Origin: Martinezella rhizogenes
Lineage (GTDB): Bacteria > Pseudomonadota > Alphaproteobacteria > Rhizobiales > Rhizobiaceae
Direction of reading: 5' to 3'
Assembly: GCF_027460065.1 (NCBI RefSeq)
Contig: NZ_JAPYZZ010000005.1
Coordinates: 241,539-305,538, forward strand
Length of the DNA stretch: 64,000 nt
The notes under the pieces are model-generated. The model ran no database searches. It had not been told where the DNA came from and saw nothing but the letters and a program-made list of their open reading frames with translations. Shown piece after piece: positions 52,301-61,599 of the stretch. The translations under genes were made by a program, and so were the position numbers. Within the stretch, counting starts at the first letter, position 1, and every line of letters begins with the position of its first letter.

Positions 52301-53327
52301 CCGTTGCCACGGATGTGGAATGGCGGCCGATGACCGCGCTGCCGCTGGTGGCGGTCGCTGCCGCCTCCACGGTCAGGCGCGCATCTCCTTCATTGCCGAC
52401 GATCAGGGCGCCATCGCTTTCCAGTGACGAACCAAGCCGGCTGAGCGTGACTTCGCTTCCCGATGCGGAAGAAAGATTGGCGATGATGGTTGTAGTCTGG
52501 CTGACGAGTTTTCCCCCGCCAGTAACAGTGAGCGTGCCGACACCGGCATTACCGACAACTATGCCGTCCGCGACTGTCCAGCCGCTACCCGCGCCTGAGA
52601 CGAGCGCCGTGCCTTGCGTTCCGACGCCCTGCCCCAGAACGGCCTTGTCACTGCTGACCGTGCTGCCGGCAAGGATGTTCAGGTTGCCCTGGCCGCCGGT
52701 GCCAGAGGGTATGGAACTACCGCCATACCCCACGAAAACAGTGCCGAAGCTGGTCAGGCTGGACGAGTTGTCCAGCGTGAGCGATCCGCTTCCCGTCGCC
52801 CCTTCGCCGATATAGACGGTGCCAGAGGACGCGGTGGATCCGTGCAAGAGGTCAAGACTGCCGGTCCCATCGCCACCGATGGACAACACGCCGCGATTTT
52901 CCAGTTCAGCGCCCGACATCGTCATCGTACCGGAAACACCATTGGCGATGCCGAGGCCGAGCGAATTGGAAAGCAGGCTACCGTTCACAACCAGAGTGCC
53001 GGACGCGCTTTGCCCGACCAAAACGGCATTGGCGACGGCAGCCGAGCCGATCGCGACCGTCGGCCCACCACTGTCGATCACCACATCGTCGGCAGCCGTG
53101 GGCACGCGGGGCGAGGCAGCCCAGTTCGCGCCGGTCGACCAGTCGCCGCCCGCCGCACCTGCCCAGTTCAGCGTATCCGCCGTGGCATTCTGCCCGATGG
53201 CAACAGAAAGCATGACTGAAAAAAATCCGGTCGCGCCGCCGGTCGCGATCCGGGCGAACGCCTTTCTGCGCACGCGTCTTTTCGGAGAGGTTTCCCTTTC
53301 CCAAAAGAGGCAAAAACAACCGGACAT
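49350..53327 (-). CDS. Type V autotransporter with repeat-rich passenger
   Basis: The 1325-residue protein has an extended signal peptide (about residues 1-50: basic RRVRRKAF, then ATGGATGFFSVMLSVAIGQNATA). A passenger of about 980 residues follows, and a C-terminal beta-barrel of about 280 residues ends in the canonical VRF. The passenger is built from repeats of about 45 residues with patterns such as VSGAGSxW, VGxxGxGxLxVTGGG and LGxxAGSSGTxTITG, the kind seen in T5SS and PEP-CTERM-associated repeats. A PATR-type segment GGTTISGGTLQG lies near residue 735. GGGGAAG-like GGGGAAG spacing (GGGGAAGATT) precedes the start. It is probably a surface adhesin with a beta-helical shaft. Codon use matches its neighbours. 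Confidence 0.94.
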   Translation of the reverse strand: MSGCFCLFWERETSPKRRVRRKAFARIATGGATGFFSVMLSVAIGQNATADTLNWAGAAGGDWSTGANWAASPRVPTAADDVVIDSGGPTVAIGSAAVANAVLVGQSASGTLVVNGSLLSNSLGLGIANGVSGTMTMSGAELENRGVLSIGGDGTGSLDLLHGSTASSGTVYIGEGATGSGSLTLDNSSSLTSFGTVFVGYGGSSIPSGTGGQGNLNILAGSTVSSDKAVLGQGVGTQGTALVSGAGSGWTVADGIVVGNAGVGTLTVTGGGKLVSQTTTIIANLSSASGSEVTLSRLGSSLESDGALIVGNEGDARLTVEAAATATSGSAVIGRHSTSVATVTGDGSNWTTGDLQVGGDAGDPGGAAGNGTLNITAGGTAQSAAARLGAVAGATGSAVVDGQGSSWSVGSGDLNVGVEGAGSLAVTGGGLVDAQNIVLATNAGSSGSARISGAGSTLRIDGDLTVGRGGNGTQVVEAGGTVESNDGFVAALGGSTSSVTVTGGGSSWKMTGTLIAGYQNTSSADVTVSAGGDIRAGQVVLGDLAGSSGTMTITGEGSNVTAYVDSGLGTSGRMTVGQSGSGDLTVTNGASLDAYQLYAGSSAGSDGALLVSGAGSRASVGDMLVIGAAGSGSVEVTGGAALVAPTIVIASAAGSTGVLNIGAAAGQTARSAGAVDARTISFGVGNGRIVFNHSETAYLLAADISGAGSVVAENGVTRLSGKNSYSGGTTISGGTLQGTAGSFGSGVIANNARLVVDGPGTLSNAISGSGSFEKTGEGNLVLMADSTYTGPTAVSTGKLSVNGSLASAVSVAGGATLGGSGTIGGLTVGSGGTLAPGNPVGMLTSTGNATFMAGSAYAVEVDPAGNSDRLAVTGTITIDNDVSLVVTPLTNHSAFSLNTRYAILTATGGVTGTFSSIAENFAYLTASVAKSTDSGTVYLSFSPTSTDAGVLAAGTSTANARAAANAVEALGEKAPFYQAAVFLQQGETQSAFSQLAGEIHPSLAMALINRSGQTRDVILNRLRSAFEGVDARPILPVAYAEGGQNPFALDERALTFWSSGFGSRGRIDSDGNGSSADMRGGGVLFGMDGELSDSWRAGVAAGYGHDGIKQTALAASADVDSYYLAAYAGTVIGPASLRLGAIHAFQDTETRRSISFSTLQESLSASYGGSTSQVFAEAAWRFDFDLTHIEPYASIAYVNTRTGGFQEKGGIAAVSAGSARYDQLYTTLGARISRDIALEGMLGRAMFDLAWRHNYGDTAVGSSLFYKGGGAFAVASTSSPRDAAILNLGLSYDLTPSATLTFRYGAVFGAGVLDQSAAAELGVRF

Positions 53328-53547
53328 TCAATCTTCCCCAACGGAGCGGCGCACTATGTCTATGATTCGGCGAATCATTTTTCGCCGAACCAAGTGCATT
53401 AAGCCATTTTGGAAGGTGAGCGCCAGCTATAACGGCGTAACAGCGCAGTTTTACTATCGACGCCAAGATGAAAGGCAAGAAAAACAGGCCTCACGCCTTG
53501 CAGTTCCAGTAGAGGTCTTGCCCGAGTGGAAAAAAGAATCGCACCGC

Positions 53548-54072
53548 CTATTGCCGGGAGAACCGCCCGAAGGCCCCGCCGGAAAAGCACAGCGGATCAC
53601 CGTCGCGATGGGCGGCGCGCAGCACTTCGCCAACAATGATGGTGTGATCACCCGCATCATGGGCCGCAGCTTGCCGGCATTCAAAACGGGCAAGCGTGCC
53701 GGGAATGACCGGCACACCTTCGTCGTTGATCTCCCAGTCAAGATCATCAAAGGCGCGGCCATTGCGGGTAAAGCGGGCGCTCAGCACATCCTGATCGGCG
53801 CTTAGCACGTGGATCGCGAAATGGGTCGCCTCGCTGAAAGCCGGATGGCGTGACGAGCTTTTCGCCGGCGACCACAATACCAGCGGCGGATCGAGAGAAA
53901 CCGACGCAAAGCTGTTGACCGTCATGCCGATCGGGCCTTCCGGTGTCGTTGCCGTCACCACCGTGACACCGGTCGTGAAAGCGCCGAGCGCATTGCGAAA
54001 GCTGCGGCTGTTTTCGCCGCCGGGAACGAATACATGCTCATTGGGCATCTTGATTGCCTCTGCAGCTGTCAT
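53548..54072 (-). CDS. smoA: FMN reductase of the sulfoquinovose monooxygenase system
   Basis: This 174-residue flavin reductase has the split-barrel FMN-binding fold, with GAFTTGVTVVTATTPEGPIGMTVNSFASVSLDPPLVL (cited in parts, about residues 28-65) and the late GDHTIIVGEVL. It supplies reduced FMN to SmoC from NAD(P)H. The ATG at 54072 shares a base with the smoB stop codon (TGATG); a GTG at 54075 would add one residue. Length and position match the C58 smoA gene as I remember it. It is the last gene of the smoCBA group. Confidence 0.93.
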   Translation of the reverse strand: MTAAEAIKMPNEHVFVPGGENSRSFRNALGAFTTGVTVVTATTPEGPIGMTVNSFASVSLDPPLVLWSPAKSSSRHPAFSEATHFAIHVLSADQDVLSARFTRNGRAFDDLDWEINDEGVPVIPGTLARFECRQAAAHDAGDHTIIVGEVLRAAHRDGDPLCFSGGAFGRFSRQ

Positions 54073-54965
54073 CACGCCACCTCTTTTCCAATCGCGAGGG
54101 TGTAGAGTTCGAACCAGGTCTGACGGTCCATCGTCACGCGAAGCGCGTCAGTCGCGGTTCTGATGCGCTCGAGATTGTTGGTGCCGAGCACCGGCACGAT
54201 TTTTGCCGGATGGCGGAGCAACCAGGCGATAGCGACGGCCGTCGCATCGACGCCCTGTTCCTTGCCGATGCGCTGCAGGGCAGCCATGGTGCCGCCATGC
54301 GCGCCTGAAAACAGCGAACCGCCGCCAAGCGGCGACCATGCCATGGGCGAAACCCGCTTTTCCTGCAGGTAGGCGAGATCGCCATTGGTGAAGGTATCGG
54401 TGGCAAGAAGGCTCATTTCGATCTGGTTGGTCACGAGCCGGTTGCTCATGGCCGATTGCAGCAGCGAAAAATCCCACGGGCGGAAGTTGGAAACGCCCAC
54501 CGCCTTGACCTTGCCGGAGGCGACCAGCGCATCGAGCGCCTTTCCGGTTTCTTCCGCATCGATCAGAGGGTCGGGACGGTGAATGAGCAGCAGATCGACG
54601 TGATCGGTTCCCATGTCGCGCAGCGAGGCTTCGACCGATGCGTTGATGTGGCCAGCCGTCGTATCGTAGTGCTTGACGCGGGCGGCGGAGTGTCGGCCGG
54701 CTGGCGCGACGATTCCGCATTTGGTGACGATTTCGATTTTGTCGCGCAGTCCGGGCGCCGCCTTAAGGCCGCCGCCGAGAATGGCTTCCGCCGTGTACCC
54801 ACCGTAAATATCGGCCTGATCCATGGTGGTGATGCCCTGCGCGAGGCAAGCCTCGATCTTCGCCTGCACATGCGCCGGCGAGGTGTCGGCATCGTCACCG
54901 ATGCGCCACATGCCATAAACGATGCGGCTGAGTTCGAGTTTGTCAGAAAGAGCGATACGTTCCAT
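54072..54965 (-). CDS. smoB: 6-oxoglucose reductase, aldo-keto reductase family
   Basis: The 297-residue aldo-keto reductase has the catalytic tetrad Asp49, Tyr54 (MDQADIYGGY), Lys82 (VTKCG) and His129 (LLLIHRPDP), plus the NAD(P)-binding segment near VPVLGTNNLERI. In the described smo pathway, SmoB reduces 6-oxoglucose, the product of SmoC, to glucose. The start shares one base with the smoC stop (TGATG), and its stop shares one base with the smoA start, so the three are translationally coupled. No anomalies are seen. Confidence 0.93.
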   Translation of the reverse strand: MERIALSDKLELSRIVYGMWRIGDDADTSPAHVQAKIEACLAQGITTMDQADIYGGYTAEAILGGGLKAAPGLRDKIEIVTKCGIVAPAGRHSAARVKHYDTTAGHINASVEASLRDMGTDHVDLLLIHRPDPLIDAEETGKALDALVASGKVKAVGVSNFRPWDFSLLQSAMSNRLVTNQIEMSLLATDTFTNGDLAYLQEKRVSPMAWSPLGGGSLFSGAHGGTMAALQRIGKEQGVDATAVAIAWLLRHPAKIVPVLGTNNLERIRTATDALRVTMDRQTWFELYTLAIGKEVA

Positions 54966-56122
54966 CAGTGGCGTTCCCCGTTGCCGAGCGGCGTGGCAGG
55001 CGTTTCAGAAGGTACCCGGCCGTAGGCATGCGGCAGGGAACAGGTTTTCATCTGCGGCAGCACTTTCGTGCCGAAATGTTCAGCCTCGTCAAGATGCGGA
55101 TAGCCAGAGAGGATGAAGGCGCGGATACCCATCTTCTGGTATTCTTCCAGCTTCGACAAAACCTGATCCGTCGAACCGACAAGGGCCGCACCGCAGCCGG
55201 AGCGCGCCCGGCCGATACCGGTCCACAGATTGGGTTCGACATAACCGAACTTGTCGGCGAGTTCGCGGGCCCGTGCCTGATGCGACACGCCGAGCGAGCC
55301 GCTGTCATGGGCGCGGTTGCGGATCAGCTGGCCGTACTCGTCATCGAGCTTGGAGACCAGATGGTCGGCATATTCGCGGGCTTCCTGTTCGGTATCGCGC
55401 ACCACCGTATGAACACGCAGACCATAATCCAGCGTGCGGCCATGGGCGGCGGCGCGCTCATGGGCGGCGCGCATACGGTCCGCTAGCTGGTCCTTCGTCT
55501 CCGGCCACATCAGATAGACGTCACACTGTGCGCCGCAGAGTTCCAGCGCATCGGGAGAGTAACCGCCGAAATAGAGAAGCGGGCCGCCATTCTGCTGATA
55601 GGGTCTTGCCGGCTCGGTCGACACACCCTTGAACTGGTAGATCTCGCCATCGTGGTCGATGGTGTCGCGCGTCCAGGCCTGACGCAAAATCTCGACGACC
55701 TCGTGGCTGCGCTTGTAGCGGAAGGCGCTGTCGGCCACCTCACCGGGGAAATCCGAGCTGATGACGTTGAGCGTCAGGCGGCCCTTCAGCATGTGGTCGA
55801 GCGTTGCCACGGTCCGCGCCAGCATGATCGGCTGCATCTCGCCGCAACGGATCGCCGCCAGAAAATTGATGCGGTCGCTGATCGGCGCGCAGCCCGCAAC
55901 GAAGCTCAACGTGTCCTGCCCGACCTGATAGGACGAAGGGCAGAGAATGTTGCGGAAACCGAGTTCCTCGGCTTTTTTGACGATATTGGAGCAATGTTCG
56001 AAGCTGGAGCGCAGGCTCCCATCCGGCACGCCGAGATAGGCGTAATCATCGGAACACAAAGCGGAAAACCAGGAGACCTCGGCAGCATCGAGATCAGCGG
56101 ATGTAACGGGTACGACGGTCAT
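54965..56122 (-). CDS. smoC: Sulfoquinovose monooxygenase
   Basis: This 385-residue flavin-dependent monooxygenase is of the bacterial luciferase/SsuD family. Family marks are LVISSDFPGEVADS-like LNVISSDFPGEVADSAFRYKRSHEVV (cited in parts, about 115-140), GPLLYFGGYSPDALELC and SGYPHLDEAEHFGTKVLP near the end, which closely resembles SsuD. It cleaves the carbon-sulfur bond of sulfoquinovose with O2 and FMNH2, giving sulfite and 6-oxoglucose. It heads the smoCBA operon. Its promoter region carries a 19-bp site shared with smoE. The start follows GAGGAGGAATT. Confidence 0.94.
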   Translation of the reverse strand: MTVVPVTSADLDAAEVSWFSALCSDDYAYLGVPDGSLRSSFEHCSNIVKKAEELGFRNILCPSSYQVGQDTLSFVAGCAPISDRINFLAAIRCGEMQPIMLARTVATLDHMLKGRLTLNVISSDFPGEVADSAFRYKRSHEVVEILRQAWTRDTIDHDGEIYQFKGVSTEPARPYQQNGGPLLYFGGYSPDALELCGAQCDVYLMWPETKDQLADRMRAAHERAAAHGRTLDYGLRVHTVVRDTEQEAREYADHLVSKLDDEYGQLIRNRAHDSGSLGVSHQARARELADKFGYVEPNLWTGIGRARSGCGAALVGSTDQVLSKLEEYQKMGIRAFILSGYPHLDEAEHFGTKVLPQMKTCSLPHAYGRVPSETPATPLGNGERH

Positions 56123-56177
56123 GCAATTCCTCCTCAGGGCCGCTCTCGTTTTTCTTGCATAACATCAAGAAATATGT

Positions 56178-56196
56178 AAATCAATGATGTATCAAT
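56178..56196 (-). promoter_or_regulatory. Candidate SmoD operator at the smoC promoter
   Basis: Read toward smoC, the 19-mer is ATTGATACATCATTGATTT. It differs from the one upstream of smoE only at two central bases. It holds two direct ATTGAT repeats 11 bp apart. The second TTGATT could be the -35 of smoC, with TATGCA 17 bp on. The site is also 27 bp upstream of the smoD start, so it may control smoD as well. Confidence 0.7.
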
Positions 56197-56222
56197 TTTT
56201 GTTTCGGGGGAGGAACTGCATC

Positions 56223-56927
56223 ATGAAACACACTGGCGGCAGCCTGCCCATGTATCTCCAGATCGCTGAAATGCTGGTGCGCGAGGTGGCGGCGGGCCGG
56301 CTGATCGATGGCGAAAAGCTGGCGCCGGAGCGCGACATGGCGGCTGATCTGGGCATCGCCGTCGGCACGCTGCGCAAGTCGCTTGCCGAATTGCAGGAGC
56401 GCGGCCTTCTCGAGCGCGTGCAGGGCTCCGGCAACTACATCCGCGCCGTCAGCGACCCGCAAAGCGTTTATGCCTTCTTCCGCCTTGAACTGATCGAAGG
56501 CGGCGGCCTGCCGACGGCGGAGGTTCTGGATGTGGCCCGCCTTGCCAAGCCCGCCGATCTGCCGGCCTTCGGCACCTCGACAGAAGGGCACAGAATACGC
56601 CGTCTGCGACGCATCGCCGGCAAACCGGCAGCGATTGAGGAAATCTGGCTTGATGGTTCTTACGTCGACACAATCACCATCGAAAACATGTCGGAATCCC
56701 TCTATCTCTATTACCGCACCCGCCTCAATCTCTGGATATCGAAGGCGGAAGATCGCATCGATCTCGGTGACGTGCCCGAATGGACCCCCGATGTTTTCGG
56801 CCAGAAAGCCGGCGCCTCCGTGCCGCGGGTGCTGCGCCTCAGCCAGGCGCAGGATGGCGCGGTGGCCGAAGTTTCCTGGACCTGGTTTGACCATACCGTC
56901 GCCCGCTATGTTTCTCGCATACGTTGA
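56223..56927 (+). CDS. smoD: GntR family (HutC subfamily) regulator of the smo cluster
   Basis: This 234-residue regulator has an N-terminal winged helix-turn-helix at about residues 8-72 (LAPERDMAADLGIAVGTLRKSLAELQERG, cited in parts) and a C-terminal UTRA ligand domain. The UTRA domain is marked by RIRRLRRIAGKPAAIEEIWLDG and LRLSQAQDGAVAEVSWTWFDH. The start at 56223 follows GGGGAGGAAC; a frame from 56184 overlaps the operator. It is divergent from smoCBA and upstream of smoEFGHI, and two matched 19-bp sites lie at both promoters. In the published pathway it is the proposed repressor; the effector is probably sulfoquinovose or a related sugar. Confidence 0.92.
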   Translation: MKHTGGSLPMYLQIAEMLVREVAAGRLIDGEKLAPERDMAADLGIAVGTLRKSLAELQERGLLERVQGSGNYIRAVSDPQSVYAFFRLELIEGGGLPTAEVLDVARLAKPADLPAFGTSTEGHRIRRLRRIAGKPAAIEEIWLDGSYVDTITIENMSESLYLYYRTRLNLWISKAEDRIDLGDVPEWTPDVFGQKAGASVPRVLRLSQAQDGAVAEVSWTWFDHTVARYVSRIR

Positions 56928-57070
56928 GATTACGCAAATTTCGCGTGATCCACATGGATGAAGGAATTTGACGGGAGGCAAGCACGCCGCGCCCTGCACT
57001 GCGGGTTATTTTGCAGATATATTTCTTCAAATCAAAGGCTTAGCAGTTTTTGATTTCTGTCAGAAATAAA

Positions 57071-57110
57071 ATTGATACACTATTGATTTCCTTTTTATGA
57101 AAGGTAATAT
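57071..57110 (+). promoter_or_regulatory. smoE promoter with candidate SmoD operator
   Basis: The 19-mer ATTGATACACTATTGATTT (57071-57089) matches the smoC site at 17 of 19 positions. Its TTGATT (57083-57088) and TAATAT (57105-57110) with 16-bp spacing form a plausible promoter, so the operator covers the -35. The transcript would have a leader of about 145 nt before smoE at 57262. The rest of the 334-bp gap after smoD shows nothing else I can support. Confidence 0.7.
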
Positions 57111-57261
57111 CACGTCCTCAGGGAGACAGGCGTTTCGCCATCCCCGCTATCGCCAGACAATCGGGATCGATTTTCGAAGACGCGATACGGGGAACTTGAA
57201 GGTTGATACCGGCTATTGCGTCCATTCAAATTCTGGACGCGCCGGTCGTGAGGAGGAAAAT

Positions 57262-58338
57262 ATGGCTTCGGTCAGCCTGCGCAAGCTGGACAAGAGTTAC
57301 GGTGCGCTTCGCATCGTCAAGGGCATCGACCTTGAAATAAACGATGGCGAATTCGTGGTGTTCGTCGGCCCTTCCGGCTGCGGCAAATCGACGACGCTGC
57401 GCATGGTTGCGGGGCTGGAGAGCATTACCGGCGGCGAGGTGAAGATCGGCGACCGTGTCGTCAACCAGCTGCCGCCGCGCGAACGCGACATCGCCATGGT
57501 GTTTCAGGACTATGCGCTTTATCCGCACAAGACGGTGCGTGAGAACATGGGTTTCAGCCTGAAGGTACGCGGCGTCAGCGCTTCTCAGGCCAATGCCAGC
57601 ATCGATGAAGCGGCGAAGATGCTCGGCATCGAGCATCTTCTCGACCGGCGGCCCGGCCAGCTTTCGGGCGGCCAGCGCCAGCGTGTGGCCATGGGACGCG
57701 CCATCGTGCGCCGTCCCCAGGTGTTTTTGTTCGACGAGCCACTGTCCAACCTCGATGCCAAGTTGCGCGGACAGGTGCGCACGGAAATCAAGCGCCTTCA
57801 CCAGCAGCTCGGCACGACGATCATCTACGTCACCCATGACCAGGTGGAGGCGATGACACTCGCCGACCGCATCGTCATCCTGCGCGGCGGCGATATCGAA
57901 CAGGTCGGCACACCCGACGAGGTCTATAACCGTCCTGAAAGCGTGTTCGTCGGCGGTTTCGTTGGCGCCCCGGCGATGAACTTCGCCCGCGCAAAGGTGA
58001 GCGGTGACAGGCTGGCATTTTCCGACGGCAACTCCCTGCCGATGGCGGCCATCCGGCCATCGCGCGAAACTGGGCTTGAAGGCCGCGAAGTCATCGTTGG
58101 CATTCGCCCGGAACATTTCGGCCCCGCCGAGGGCTTCGACAGCCAGCTTGCCGTGAAGGTTCAGGTTGTGGAGCCGCTGGGGTCTGACACGCTCGTCCAT
58201 TTCAGCCTTGGCGATGCGGCGCTGACGGCACGGATGCCGCCGGAGCTTCGACCAACGCCGAACGAGGAACTGCGGATCGGCGTCGATCCGTCCAAGGTCC
58301 ATCTTTTCGATGCGACGACGGAACGCTCGATTCACTGA
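57262..58338 (+). CDS. smoE: Sulfoquinovosyl glycerol ABC transporter ATP-binding protein
   Basis: This 358-residue MalK-family ATPase has Walker A GPSGCGKST at residues 36-44, signature LSGGQRQR, Walker B VFLFDEPLSNLDA and a C-terminal TOBE domain ending VHLFDATTERS. The start at 57262 follows AGGAGGAAAAT; a frame open from 57097 contains the leader and is not translated. It is closely related to the ATPase at 1961-3034, and such ATPases can be shared between sugar importers. It leads the smoEFGHI operon and powers SmoGH. Confidence 0.95.
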   Translation: MASVSLRKLDKSYGALRIVKGIDLEINDGEFVVFVGPSGCGKSTTLRMVAGLESITGGEVKIGDRVVNQLPPRERDIAMVFQDYALYPHKTVRENMGFSLKVRGVSASQANASIDEAAKMLGIEHLLDRRPGQLSGGQRQRVAMGRAIVRRPQVFLFDEPLSNLDAKLRGQVRTEIKRLHQQLGTTIIYVTHDQVEAMTLADRIVILRGGDIEQVGTPDEVYNRPESVFVGGFVGAPAMNFARAKVSGDRLAFSDGNSLPMAAIRPSRETGLEGREVIVGIRPEHFGPAEGFDSQLAVKVQVVEPLGSDTLVHFSLGDAALTARMPPELRPTPNEELRIGVDPSKVHLFDATTERSIH

Positions 58339-58377
58339 TTGCCGGGCAAGAAGGCTGCGCGGCCAAGAGTTTAATAA

Positions 58378-59640
<1,263 letters not shown>

Positions 59641-59647
59641 GCTTTGA

Positions 59648-59685
59648 GGCCGGAAGGCGGCATGCGCGCCATACCCCTTCCGGCC
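59648..59685 (+). terminator. Hairpin between smoF and smoG
   Basis: GGCCGGAAGG, an 18-nt loop, CCTTCCGGCC, then GTTT. The stem is perfect over 10 bp, and the T-run is short, so partial termination or mRNA protection is likely. This would keep SmoF in excess over the permeases. It begins 8 bp after the smoF stop. Confidence 0.6.
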
Positions 59686-59767
59686 GTTTCGACTGACAGG
59701 AATAAAACCGCCTGAACGGCGCGATAAACGGGCCGGACATGAACCGGTCCGATCGGGAGACGATGAC

Positions 59768-60727
59768 GTGAATCCAGTTGCGGGAGCGGCAAAGGTGACA
59801 ATGCCGGAAACAACCATGGTCCGGGTGGACGAAAAGCAGCTGCCGCGCTGGACGCGGTGGCTCGATCTCGGCGACCGGTCGCTGGCCGTGCTTCTGCTCG
59901 CGCCGGCCGCGATCCTACTGTCGCTTATCATCGTTTATCCGGTGGCGCGGCTCGTCTATACCAGCTTCTTTAGCCTGTCGCTGACCTCAGGGCTGCCGGC
60001 GGAATTCATCGGCTTTGAAAACTATACGGCGATGTTCGATGATCCGATCTTCTGGGAAACGACCTGGAATACGGTTCTGATCACTCTGATCACGGTGCCC
60101 GGCGCGCTCTTCATGGGCCTTGGCCTCGCCCTGCTCGCCAACCTGCCTTTCTCGATGCAATGGCCGATGCGGCTTTCGCTTCTCATTCCCTGGGCGCTGC
60201 CGCTCTCCTTTGCGGGCCTTATCTTCGCGTGGTTCTTCCATTACGAATATGGCGTGGTCAATGATGTGCTGAACCGCCTGGGCTTTGAAGGCATCATCTG
60301 GTTCAACTCGCCGAACTGGGCCTTTGCGGCCATCTGCCTGACGATCATCTGGAAGACCTCCTCCTTCATGGCGCTAATGATCCTCGCCGGTCTGCAGACC
60401 ATTCCGCGCTCGCTCTACGAGGCAGCGGATGTGGATGGCGCCGGCAAGATCCGGCAGTTTTTCGAGATCACCCTGCCGCTGCTGAAGCCCTCGATCGTGG
60501 TCGCGCTCATCTTCCGCACGATCACCGCGCTGCAGACCTTTGATATTCCTTACATGATGACCGGCGGCGGCCCCGGCACATCCACCACCACGCTTGCCAT
60601 GTATATCCACCAGAACACCGTTTCCTTCCTCGATCTCGGTTACGGCTCTGCGCTGGCGGTCATGATGTTTGCGCTTTCGATGTGCGTTACCGCCGTTTAC
60701 CTCCGCATTATCAGGACGAAGGACTGA
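59768..60727 (+). CDS. smoG: Sulfoquinovosyl glycerol ABC transporter permease
   Basis: This 319-residue MalF-type permease has a first membrane helix at about residues 40-65 and an EAA loop LYEAADVDGAGKIRQFFEITLPLLKP. The start is probably the GTG at 59768, preceded by GGGAGA; an ATG at 59801 is an alternative that would remove eleven residues. The gene follows smoF by 127 bp and is three bases before smoH. It forms the channel together with SmoH. Confidence 0.93.
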   Translation: MNPVAGAAKVTMPETTMVRVDEKQLPRWTRWLDLGDRSLAVLLLAPAAILLSLIIVYPVARLVYTSFFSLSLTSGLPAEFIGFENYTAMFDDPIFWETTWNTVLITLITVPGALFMGLGLALLANLPFSMQWPMRLSLLIPWALPLSFAGLIFAWFFHYEYGVVNDVLNRLGFEGIIWFNSPNWAFAAICLTIIWKTSSFMALMILAGLQTIPRSLYEAADVDGAGKIRQFFEITLPLLKPSIVVALIFRTITALQTFDIPYMMTGGGPGTSTTTLAMYIHQNTVSFLDLGYGSALAVMMFALSMCVTAVYLRIIRTKD

Positions 60728-60730
60728 TCC

Positions 60731-61588
60731 ATGAGCACCGTTGCCACCTCCTCCGGTCTGTCCTCCTTTTTCTCCGGCAAGCCGCTGCGCTTCATCGCCG
60801 CCTCCATTCTTCTGGTGAATGGCCTCTTCCCCGCGATCTGGATTCTCTTCACTTCGCTGAAAACGGAAGCGGAATTGACGGTCAAACCGATCACCTGGTT
60901 TCCGCACACCCCGACGCTCGCCAACTACATGCAGGCCTTTTCCGACCAGCCGCTGCACCTCTTCCTGTTCAACAGCTTCATGGTGGCGCTGCTCTCCACC
61001 GCGCTCACCATCCTGATTTCAGTGCTTGCGGCCTACGCGCTGGCGCGGCTCAACCTCAAATACCGGGCGCTGATCCTGTCGCTCATCATCGCCGTTTCCA
61101 CCTTCCCGCTTGTCACGCTTCTGGTGCCGCTGTTCGAAATCATGCGGGCGCTCAATCTGCTTAACAGCTGGACGGCGCTGATCCTGCCCTACACGGTGCT
61201 GTCGCTGCCGGTCTGCACGCTGATGCTGGTCTCCTTCTTCGAAAGCATCCCGCGCGATCTCGAAAACGCCGCCATGATCGATGGCTGCACCCGCATCGGC
61301 GCCCTGTTCAAGGTCGTCGTGCCGCTCTGCGCGCCGGGCGTCTTCACTGCCGGCATTCTTGCCTTCGTCAATGCCTGGGATGAGTTCCTGCTGGCGCTCT
61401 CCTTCAATTCCAACCCGGCACTGCGCACCCTGCCCGTCGGCATCCAGCTTTATCAGGGCGAGTTCGCTTTCCCCTGGCCGGTGATTTCGGCAGCGCTGGT
61501 GGTCGGCATCGTGCCGGTTGCAATCCTGATCGTCATCTTCCAGGAACGGGTTGTCTCGGGCCTCACCGCCGGTGGTCTCAAGGGCTAA
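60731..61588 (+). CDS. smoH: Sulfoquinovosyl glycerol ABC transporter permease
   Basis: This 285-residue MalG-type permease has six helices and an EAA loop DLENAAMIDGCTRIGALFKVVVPLCAP. The N-terminus is a short Ser-rich cytoplasmic tail. It partners SmoG and is followed by smoI after 11 bp. The order ATPase, binding protein, two permeases, glycosidase is that of the described smo cluster. Confidence 0.94.
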   Translation: MSTVATSSGLSSFFSGKPLRFIAASILLVNGLFPAIWILFTSLKTEAELTVKPITWFPHTPTLANYMQAFSDQPLHLFLFNSFMVALLSTALTILISVLAAYALARLNLKYRALILSLIIAVSTFPLVTLLVPLFEIMRALNLLNSWTALILPYTVLSLPVCTLMLVSFFESIPRDLENAAMIDGCTRIGALFKVVVPLCAPGVFTAGILAFVNAWDEFLLALSFNSNPALRTLPVGIQLYQGEFAFPWPVISAALVVGIVPVAILIVIFQERVVSGLTAGGLKG

Positions 61589-61599
61589 AAGGGTAAGTC

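Noticed and set aside
49350..53327. Tandem repeats in this region as a CRISPR array
   Set aside because: The repeats are degenerate, in frame and encode glycine-rich passenger repeats of an autotransporter. There are no constant spacers and no cas genes.
57097..57261. N-terminal extension of SmoE by 55 residues
   Set aside because: The region contains the promoter and leader, and the ATG at 57262 has AGGAGG upstream and matches the family N-terminus.
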